Positions 25,989 to 32,130 of a DNA stretch of 55,335 nt are shown in pieces. The stretch is from ANME-2 cluster archaeon. GTDB lineage: Archaea > Halobacteriota > Methanosarcinia > Methanosarcinales > Methanocomedenaceae. Under the pieces are notes generated by a model that searched no databases, was not told where the DNA came from, and saw only the letters and a list, made by a program, of their open reading frames with translations. Every line of letters starts with the position of its first letter. The stretch's first letter is position 1. The DNA is taken from positions 1 through 55,335 of the forward strand of contig JAHYIS010000011.1 in the NCBI GenBank assembly GCA_019429385.1, in the 5' to 3' direction. The translations under genes and the position numbers were made by a program.

Positions 25989-26708
25989 TTAATCCGGTCT
26001 CCATTTATTCCGATTCACAATCATCAATAATGAGACCAAAAAACTCAGGATCAATACTGTGATGAAAATTTTACCTGAAAAAATTACGGCTTGAGTATAT
26101 GGTTCATCATTACCTGGTTCCAGGAAATTTACTATTTCCGGCGGGTTCAGGGGAGGAGGCAGCGGGTAACCGATTCCAAGACCTACTTTGTACAGTTTCG
26201 GGTTATGCGGGTTATGACACCTGAAATCTGAACAACTGAACCGTCTACTTTCCAATTCTTCCACAGTTGCATTTTTATGTGAGGCATCAGTTACCAGGTT
26301 CAATTCTGGTTTGGATTTGCCATGGTCCCCGTATAACCACGTATCATATCGCTTCTGGTGACATTGGTAACATAATTTTGGGGACTCTTCAAATGGTATT
26401 AATTCTCCTGATAAAAGCCGCAATTTGCTTCTCTGGTCAAAATCATGGCATATAAAACAGCCAACCTGCCCTTCAAGGACTAACTTGTCATGGTATTCAA
26501 GTGATGTGCTATGGGGTATTTTCTCGTTTGTGGCAGTCCCGGGATCGTGACAAAAATCACATTGGAACGTGAATGGAAGTCTTCTGTTGATCAGTTCATC
26601 AGCTTTATTTGCTGGTTCTTCTGCAGAGGGCAGGTCTGCATAGGTCGGCCCAATGAAAACCAGGACAAGAATGATGAACGTTGACAATACAATGAATTTC
26701 TTGAACAT
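25989..26708 (-). CDS. Membrane-anchored tetrahaem-type cytochrome (one CX4CH site), DsrJ-like role
   Basis: A 239-residue protein with an N-terminal signal/anchor (MFKKFIVLSTFIILVLVFIG) and a C-terminal TM helix (VIFSGKIFITVLILSFLVSLLMIV). Between them lie three CXXCH sites (C50, C84, C113) and one CX4CH (C159-SDFR-C164-H165), an expanded haem motif known from tetrahaem cytochromes. Several free histidines (HSTSLEYH, GDHGK, SHKN) may be axial ligands. It is the first gene of the operon cytochrome / Fe-S / NrfD, 14 bases before the Fe-S gene, matching the order of DsrJOP. Assignment to that family is by context, not by homology I can test. Confidence 0.8.
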   Translation of the reverse strand: MFKKFIVLSTFIILVLVFIGPTYADLPSAEEPANKADELINRRLPFTFQCDFCHDPGTATNEKIPHSTSLEYHDKLVLEGQVGCFICHDFDQRSKLRLLSGELIPFEESPKLCYQCHQKRYDTWLYGDHGKSKPELNLVTDASHKNATVEELESRRFSCSDFRCHNPHNPKLYKVGLGIGYPLPPPLNPPEIVNFLEPGNDEPYTQAVIFSGKIFITVLILSFLVSLLMIVNRNKWRPD

Positions 26709-27039
26709 ATCAATATCGCCTCAAGTTTATTCTTATTAAATGTTCATGTATAATAAAACTTATTCATACAATATAGTCTATAATGTGATATTAATAATTA
26801 ATATATTTTTATTAAATCAAATTTTAACTATGTATATTACATTATATGTATAAAAAAGAAAATATATCTGATTAAAAATAGATTTCATCCTAATTCATGC
26901 CTTGGATTTATATAATATTATCTAAAACTGGCCTCATTTTGCAACATTGAGTGTGTGTTGATGTGCAACCGTCACATTTATAATGGTTAATAACAATGGA
27001 TGTATTACCAACGGCAATTCAAAGCACGAGGTCATGAAT
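26709..27039. promoter_or_regulatory. AT-rich divergent intergenic region
   Basis: These 331 bases separate the cytochrome operon from a small membrane protein gene transcribed the other way. The sequence is very AT-rich with many TATA-like stretches (for example around 26810-26850) but no feature I can assign with confidence. An open frame from 26983 exists, but ribosome binding evidence favours the start at 27040. Confidence 0.3.
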
Positions 27040-27234
27040 ATGAGTGAAGGATTCGGTTATAAGAAAGATAGTATGTTTGCCAGGATGAGTTTAAGATCAA
27101 AGTACAACTTTGCATATGATGCAGTAAGGTACCTGAAAATAGGTACAGTTCTTGCATCTACCATTGTTATTATCTATGTATCTTCCTGGGTGGCAACTGT
27201 AGGAATGACCTATCTGGTCAAAATGATACCTTAA
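27040..27234 (+). CDS. Small single-TM protein
   Basis: A 64-residue protein: a hydrophilic basic N-terminus (MSEGFGYKKDSMFARMSLRSKYNF) and one C-terminal TM helix (IGTVLASTIVIIYVSSWVATVGMTYLV). GAGG at 27028-27031 lies eight bases before the ATG at 27040 and only two before the ATG at 27034, so 27040 is chosen. No family recognised. It stands between the DsrJOP-like operon and the second regulator/membrane-protein pair. Like the small protein at 15619 it may be an accessory subunit. Confidence 0.55.
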   Translation: MSEGFGYKKDSMFARMSLRSKYNFAYDAVRYLKIGTVLASTIVIIYVSSWVATVGMTYLVKMIP

Positions 27235-27511
27235 ACCTGTTTCATGCACGTGGTGCGGGTTGGGGATTGGGGGCACATAATTCAATTGTGATTTCTATCC
27301 CGGGATGATGTAGTAGTACAAACCATGGGAAAAATAAACGGTGATTAATGCTTTGTATCAAAAAACCACATCATTCCTCGTGTCTGGTCCGGAAGATTGG
27401 TCATTCCATGGCACGGTTATTATAGCCAGGCCAAAGTCCTTACTATGCATAATATTAAATAATTCCTCACACTATTTATCTTTATGTCACATCAACATAT
27501 GTGAAAATGGG

Positions 27512-28153
27512 GTGCCAACCATACTTAGGAAAAACATAACAATCAGTGAAGACCATTTTGACATGCTTGACCCTATATTAAAAAAGCATAATAATAATCT
27601 TTCGGCTGCAATGCGTGATATTATCGAATATGCAGTTTTCACACTGGAAAGATATGATAGCATTGAACGAGGCAAAGAGATGCTTGAAAAGATGCTTGAA
27701 AAGGAAGATTCGGTCTATGACGTGACGATTCCCATATCAATGTTTAAATGGCTCATCACGTCCAGGGATGGGAAAATACCATCCTTGGAAGAAGTGAAAC
27801 AATTGTTCATGTCCCAGATGTTCACTGAAAAGGATATCAATAGTCTTATCAGGTCGATAAATGAACAGAACAAGACAATGCATTGGCCACTTTTTATAAA
27901 ATGCGACGTTGATAAAAGAAAATTATATATCATAATTACCGGTGTTGATAAGGCTATCAATAAATTTGAAGCTCTTTTATTGTCCCAATATCTTGCAACA
28001 ATTGAAGAACCATTTGTATTGGAAGAAATGGTCGTCCTTCCTACTTCAATCCAGATACAGTATGAGAAAGGTTCCCGGGAAAAGGCAAACGCATCTATGC
28101 TGAAACATTTTGAGGTATCATCAACAATTTCAAAAGAAATTGTTACACATTAA
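27512..28153 (+). CDS. Second RHH-like regulator, paralogue of 13619
   Basis: About 213 residues, clearly paralogous to the protein at 13619: LRKNITISEDHFDMLDPILKKHNNNLSAAMRDIIEY versus LRKNVSISNNHLKIIDPILKKNNGNLSATIRDIIDF, then PISMFKWLITSRDG, LEEVKQLFM and HWPLFIKCDV ... IITGVDKAINKFEALLLSQYLA. The N-terminal strand-helix-helix suggests DNA binding. The homologous start codon ATG of the first copy is ATA here (27521); the nearest standard start is GTG at 27512, and the frame is open further upstream. A TGTGAA element lies at 27500. It is followed 41 bases later by His-rich membrane protein copy C. Confidence 0.65.
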   Translation: MPTILRKNITISEDHFDMLDPILKKHNNNLSAAMRDIIEYAVFTLERYDSIERGKEMLEKMLEKEDSVYDVTIPISMFKWLITSRDGKIPSLEEVKQLFMSQMFTEKDINSLIRSINEQNKTMHWPLFIKCDVDKRKLYIIITGVDKAINKFEALLLSQYLATIEEPFVLEEMVVLPTSIQIQYEKGSREKANASMLKHFEVSSTISKEIVTH

Positions 28154-28194
28154 ATATATAAATAAATAGCGTACAATGTTAGTCTGGTAATATC

Positions 28195-29043
28195 ATGAAT
28201 ATTAAGGATATTTTCATAATCACCTTTGCATCTGCAATATTGATCTATTTCCTGTTTTTTTTCGTTGGTTATCAGCAGGTATCATTCAATGAAGATAATA
28301 CTGCACTTGAGAACCAGTATGGTGGCAGGGAGGGTAAAGAGGGTCATTATGGATTGGATGAACTTTATGCCACTGTTTATGCCGGTATCTTATTGTTCAT
28401 GGCCAGTATCATTTCCACAATAATCCTCTATGGCCGCTTTGGAAAATCAAGATTTACCTGGAGACCGGTCATTGGCGGTATCTTCACTGCTGGCTTTATG
28501 GGACTGGGTGAAGCTCTAGAACATAATTTCGATACTCTCTGGCACGAATTTTTCCATTATCTCGTATTGCTCGGGGGATTGGTTGCCATGTTCTTCCTGT
28601 ATATCGGGACCCAGGAATACCGGATGCAATATCGGCAAGGTGGAACACCAACATCATCCAAAGTCATTCTGGGTATAATAATAATTCTACCCATGGTTGC
28701 CTTTGCAATAGCTTTGAATGCTATCGAACCCTACGATGCCAGAGTTGAACTGCCCTTCATTTACCTGACCGCAACTCCAACCCTTTTCCTATCGGCTTTA
28801 ACCATGCTTGAATCGTATCGGCAGAAAGAGGAAAATAAGGTCTTAATGGGCTTTCTGGCAATGCTCGCAGGTACTGTAACCGGTCTTACCGTCATTATCT
28901 TCCTGGCCAGGATAGGCGATATTGGAAACCATGCCTTTATTTTTATACTGGGGCAATCCCTACAGGTTGTCTACATGTCAGCAACGGCAATGCTGATACT
29001 CGTATTTACTTTTACTATGTGGGCACTGGCAGATTCTAAATAG
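28195..29043 (+). CDS. His-rich multi-TM membrane protein, copy C
   Basis: A 282-residue membrane protein, the third copy of the family. Conserved features are GHYGL (His51), TWRPVIGGI, GLGEALEH (His110), HEFFH (His117, His121) and GTQEYRMQYRQGGTP, with spacings identical to copy B. About seven hydrophobic segments. Compared with copies A and B, the VHIY motif after HxGL is ATVY, so that histidine is not conserved and only four are invariant. CTGGTAATATC precedes the ATG. It converges on the tatC gene across 51 bases. Function unknown; pairing with an RHH-like regulator repeats that of copy A. Confidence 0.75.
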   Translation: MNIKDIFIITFASAILIYFLFFFVGYQQVSFNEDNTALENQYGGREGKEGHYGLDELYATVYAGILLFMASIISTIILYGRFGKSRFTWRPVIGGIFTAGFMGLGEALEHNFDTLWHEFFHYLVLLGGLVAMFFLYIGTQEYRMQYRQGGTPTSSKVILGIIIILPMVAFAIALNAIEPYDARVELPFIYLTATPTLFLSALTMLESYRQKEENKVLMGFLAMLAGTVTGLTVIIFLARIGDIGNHAFIFILGQSLQVVYMSATAMLILVFTFTMWALADSK

Positions 29044-29094
29044 GTAAAGAAAGAATAGAATAGCTATTCATTTTACTGTCAAGTCCATTTTAAA

Positions 29095-29808
29095 TTACTT
29101 GGCAGGCTTACCTACAAATTTTACCAATAATAGACTTATTTCAAAAAATAGTATCAATGGCGCAGCAATGATGACCTGGCTGATGACGTCTGGAGGTGTT
29201 ATCATTGCAGATATTACCAAGAGGCCAATATAAGTGTGATATCTATACATCACAAGTGTGCTCCGTTCCACCAGCCCATTACGTACCAAGATTATAATCG
29301 CTAATGGAAATTCAAATACCAGTCCGAATATGACTGTGGTAAATAACACAAAAGAGATGAATTGTGAAACAGAGTACGTGGCCATCACACCGGCTGAGGC
29401 CGCATTCTGGAACAGGTAATTGAGAAAAAAGGGGAGCATCAGGAAATATGCATAGCCTGCACCCAACATGAAAAGGATAAAGGCAATCATTCCAGCAAAC
29501 AAAATTGAGAACCACGACCTTTTAACTTCGAACCGTCCTTTTAACGCTGAATAAATGTAATATGATACCAGCGGGAGTGTGAGCAGTGCACCTGCAATGA
29601 GTGCTACTTTGACTTTCAAGAGCATAACCTCAGGAGGGGATAGGTAGATGACCCTGGCTCCCTCTGGGAGGATATTATCAATTATGTTTTTTATAAATCC
29701 GCCCGTGAATGGAAAAGATATTATGAAACCGCAAACTAGAACTAGTACAAACAGGATTAATTTCTTTTTTAGCATTACCAGGGTGATACTAATATTTTCA
29801 TAGTCCAT
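29095..29808 (-). CDS. tatC: TatC paralogue lacking the N-terminal glutamate motif
   Basis: A 237-residue six-TM protein of the TatC family, the twin-arginine signal receptor. It keeps the central features (FEVKRSWFSILF, LGAGYAYFLMLPFFLNYLF), the FGLVFEFPLAII segment with the glutamate equivalent to E. coli TatC E170, and TPPDVISQVI. The usual N-terminal HxxELRxR motif is replaced by TLVMLKKKL, so the glutamate equivalent to E15 is missing. The second TatC gene lies 100 bases upstream on the same strand and shows the opposite pattern. The window encodes three Tat substrates (17295, 25192, 34921). Confidence 0.88.
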   Translation of the reverse strand: MDYENISITLVMLKKKLILFVLVLVCGFIISFPFTGGFIKNIIDNILPEGARVIYLSPPEVMLLKVKVALIAGALLTLPLVSYYIYSALKGRFEVKRSWFSILFAGMIAFILFMLGAGYAYFLMLPFFLNYLFQNAASAGVMATYSVSQFISFVLFTTVIFGLVFEFPLAIIILVRNGLVERSTLVMYRYHTYIGLLVISAMITPPDVISQVIIAAPLILFFEISLLLVKFVGKPAK

Positions 29809-29908
29809 TGTATATCTTAAGTCCTAATATGCTGTATATTACATAAAATTATGGAATAGCTATTGATTCTCTTCATTACGGTTATATGTGTAGGGTAATA
29901 AATACTTG

Positions 29909-30643
29909 TCAAAAATACCTGCTGATGAATAAACTGAACTCAAACAGGATCACAAGGAAAAGTGCTGTTATCAATTGTGACATCCCTGTAATATCGGGTG
30001 CAACAAAAATAGCAAAACCGATGAGGATACCATAGACGATCATCCGTTTATCCTTTAATTGCTCAGCTTTTACCAGTCCTGATTTGATGGAAATTACCAT
30101 TAACAGGGGAAGCTGGAATAGCAGGCCGAACATTATCATCATCGTTGTCATAATTGAGAATGTATTTCGTACTGATATTCCTGAGGTTGCCACATCTTCT
30201 GAATAATAGAACATGTAATTGAATATCAAAGGTATGACTATGAAAAAAGCTATCCCCATACCTATAAAGAAAAGTAACATCGAAGGAGGGACTACCAATA
30301 ATGTGAATCTTTTTTCGTTGGGAAACAGTCCTTTTTGAATGAATACGAAAAATTCATACATGAATAACGGAAACACAAATGCAATAGCAATTGCCAGGGA
30401 TAGGACCAATCGTGTCAGCATCCACTCCATTGGACTGTAGATAACCATTTCTATCTCAGGAGGGAACAGGTAGGCCCACATCGTACCAATAAGGTCTCCG
30501 GTAAAGGGGAATGTACCCATAAGTACGATGATTAGAGCAGCCACAACTATGAGCATCCGCTGGCGAAGCTCTCGTACATGTTCCAACAGGGGCAATTCCT
30601 GGTCGCCTGGTACATTGTTCATGTCTAACCTATCGTTATGCAT
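29909..30643 (-). CDS. tatC: TatC paralogue with N-terminal motif but Gln in place of the second glutamate
   Basis: A 244-residue TatC protein. The N-terminus carries LLEHVRELRQRM (E25, L26, R27), matching the signal-recognition motif of canonical TatC, and FPNEKRFTLLVVPPSMLLFFIGMGIAFFIVIPLIFNYMF is typical. In the segment where E. coli has FGVSFEVP, this protein reads FGLLFQLP, so the second key glutamate is glutamine. The following paralogue has that glutamate and lacks the first motif. The two may work together as a heteromeric receptor. It is divergent from two tatA genes, forming one compact locus. Confidence 0.9.
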   Translation of the reverse strand: MHNDRLDMNNVPGDQELPLLEHVRELRQRMLIVVAALIIVLMGTFPFTGDLIGTMWAYLFPPEIEMVIYSPMEWMLTRLVLSLAIAIAFVFPLFMYEFFVFIQKGLFPNEKRFTLLVVPPSMLLFFIGMGIAFFIVIPLIFNYMFYYSEDVATSGISVRNTFSIMTTMMIMFGLLFQLPLLMVISIKSGLVKAEQLKDKRMIVYGILIGFAIFVAPDITGMSQLITALFLVILFEFSLFISRYF

Positions 30644-30804
30644 TTGATGATGGATAATTTTATAGGATTGGAGCTGCTATAATAGTATTGTTAATAATAG
30701 TATTTGAAACCGGAATTGCCTGAAAGCTATATGTATTATATTACTAATTATACTCTTGTTAAGAAAATAATTCACCAGATTAAATTAATAAGAAGACTGA
30801 TAAC

Positions 30805-31008
30805 ATGCTTGGCTCAACTGAATTGTTGCTTATTTTTGCAGCAGCGTTATTATTGTTCGGACCCGACAAATTGCCGGAGATCGCTCATTCCCTTGGACGT
30901 TTGATGGGGGATTTTAGAAAGGCGATGCGAGAGGCTGAAAACCAGTTATCGGTTTCTGAGGTAAAAGAATCAATTGAAGAAACAATTACTATGGCAAAGA
31001 TAGATTAA
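30805..31008 (+). CDS. tatA: TatA/E-type translocase component 1
   Basis: A 67-residue TatA-family protein: N-terminal TM helix (MLGSTELLLIFAAALLLF), the FGPDKLPEI hinge and an amphipathic helix (AHSLGRLMGDFRKAMREAENQ), then a short acidic tail. TatA subunits assemble at the TatC-substrate complex to allow passage of folded proteins. The gene is divergent from the tatC pair and 31 bases upstream of a second tatA. No good Shine-Dalgarno sequence is evident; the ATG fits the family N-terminus. Confidence 0.9.
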   Translation: MLGSTELLLIFAAALLLFGPDKLPEIAHSLGRLMGDFRKAMREAENQLSVSEVKESIEETITMAKID

Positions 31009-31039
31009 TTGTACAGAAAAATTTTGAGGTAAATTAAAA

Positions 31040-31324
31040 ATGATAATGCCCGGACCAATGGAATTGACACTGATAGTCGGTATAATAGTCCTGCTCTTTG
31101 GAGCTACCAAACTTCCTGAACTTGCCAACGCACTTGGCAGGTCAACGGGTGAGTTCAAGAAAGCCCAGAAGGAATCAGAATTATCCTTGAAGGAACTCGA
31201 TAACAACAAAAAACCGCAGGAAAGATCCAAGCTCCAGCAGTCAGCCGAGAACCTGGGGATTTCAATTGAAGGCAAGACTGACGACCAGCTGCTTGATGAG
31301 ATCGAAAAGGCCACTAAGAAATAG
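31040..31324 (+). CDS. tatA: TatA/E-type translocase component 2
   Basis: A 94-residue TatA-family protein: TM helix (MELTLIVGIIVLLF), FGATKLPELANALGRSTGEFKKAQKE hinge and amphipathic helix, and a longer lysine/glutamate-rich tail (LGISIEGKTDDQLLDEIEKATKK). The tail resembles that of other archaeal and bacterial TatA/B proteins; with two copies present, one may fill a TatB-like role. The first in-frame ATG is at 31040; the family motif would also allow the later ATG at MELTL. GAGGTAAA lies upstream. Likely one transcript with the preceding tatA. Confidence 0.9.
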   Translation: MIMPGPMELTLIVGIIVLLFGATKLPELANALGRSTGEFKKAQKESELSLKELDNNKKPQERSKLQQSAENLGISIEGKTDDQLLDEIEKATKK

Positions 31325-31358
31325 GGTTCCTTGTTGGCAGGGATACTATTTCACGTGA

Positions 31359-31682
31359 TCATTCTTTATCCGTTATTTTGACAGCGGTGCCGTATGCCAG
31401 TATTTCGGCTGACCCTGCCATTACCATTGCAGTCATGAACCTGACATTTACCACGGCATCGGCCCCCATCGTTTCAGCATCGTCCACCATGCGGTTCATG
31501 GCTTTTTCCCTGGCCTCTTCAAGCATTTTTGAATATTCTGTCAATTCGCCGCCTACGATGGAGCGCAGACCTGCCATAATGTCCTTGCCGATATGCTTGG
31601 CCTGAATGGTACTCCCCCGGGCCATACCAAGACTCTGGGTGATCTCTTTTCCTGCGATGGTGTCTGTATTCACGATAATCAT
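31359..31682 (-). CDS. YbjQ/UPF0145 family protein
   Basis: A 107-residue single-domain protein of the YbjQ/UPF0145 family, described as a putative heavy-metal-binding pentameric fold. Landmarks are TIAGKEITQSLGMARGSTIQAKHIGKDIMAGLRSIVGGELTEYSKMLEEAREKAMNRM and ADAVVNVRFMTAMVMAGSAEILAYGTAV. Length is normal. It lies nine bases after a small membrane protein on the same strand, probably an operon, and converges on the tatA genes. No function can be deduced from context. Confidence 0.9.
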   Translation of the reverse strand: MIIVNTDTIAGKEITQSLGMARGSTIQAKHIGKDIMAGLRSIVGGELTEYSKMLEEAREKAMNRMVDDAETMGADAVVNVRFMTAMVMAGSAEILAYGTAVKITDKE

Positions 31683-31691
31683 GTTCTTACC

Positions 31692-31913
31692 TCAGTATTT
31701 TCTTTCGATCTCTGCATCTTCTTCACCCATTTTTTCCTTTATCAACGACAATAATGCCAGTATTATTCCCAATATAATGGCTGCAAGAGATAGTTTCAGT
31801 ATCATATTACTCTCTATGGTTAAAATAGTATAGAAAGCGTATCCCACCAACATGATGATACCGATGACTACCAGTCCTATGCCGAGATTTCGCACTGCTG
31901 TGTTACTATCCAT
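31692..31913 (-). CDS. Small two-TM protein upstream of the YbjQ-like gene
   Basis: A 73-residue protein with two hydrophobic helices (LGIGLVVIGIIMLVGYAFYTIL and MILKLSLAAIILGIILALLSLI) and a charged tail (KEKMGEEDAEIERKY). No family recognised. It is nine bases upstream of the YbjQ-like gene in the same orientation, a pairing seen in other archaea as far as I recall. Confidence 0.6.
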   Translation of the reverse strand: MDSNTAVRNLGIGLVVIGIIMLVGYAFYTILTIESNMILKLSLAAIILGIILALLSLIKEKMGEEDAEIERKY

Positions 31914-31991
31914 TTCACATCATTCCGCATCTCTAAAAGTATATGGCAGCTTCTTGATTATTAATATTTGCCTATCCCCATCATAAAAATA

Positions 31992-32050
31992 AGAAGCCCC
32001 GAGGTTGGGATTTGAACCCAAGTGTACCAGAAGATACAACAGATCTTGAG
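31992..32050 (-). repeat. tRNA-Ser 3' fragment, left att-like repeat
   Basis: A 59-bp segment matching 43028-43086 with four differences, including a perfect 40-bp core (32003-32042). It corresponds to the anticodon loop, variable arm, T-arm and 3' acceptor of tRNA-Ser plus a few flanking bases, but the 5' half of a tRNA is absent. Direct orientation and 11,036-bp spacing suggest an attachment-site duplication. Confidence 0.7.
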
Positions 32051-32130
32051 ACCGGTACCCTGGACTGAAGCGAGTAAGCCCAGATCAAAAGAGGTATCTA
32101 TTTAATCTCATGCGTATAAACAAAATTACA

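Noticed and set aside
31992-32100. A complete second tRNA gene
   Set aside because: The T-arm, variable arm and part of the anticodon arm are present, but no 5' acceptor strand or D-arm complementary to the 3' half can be found upstream, so it is treated as a fragment.
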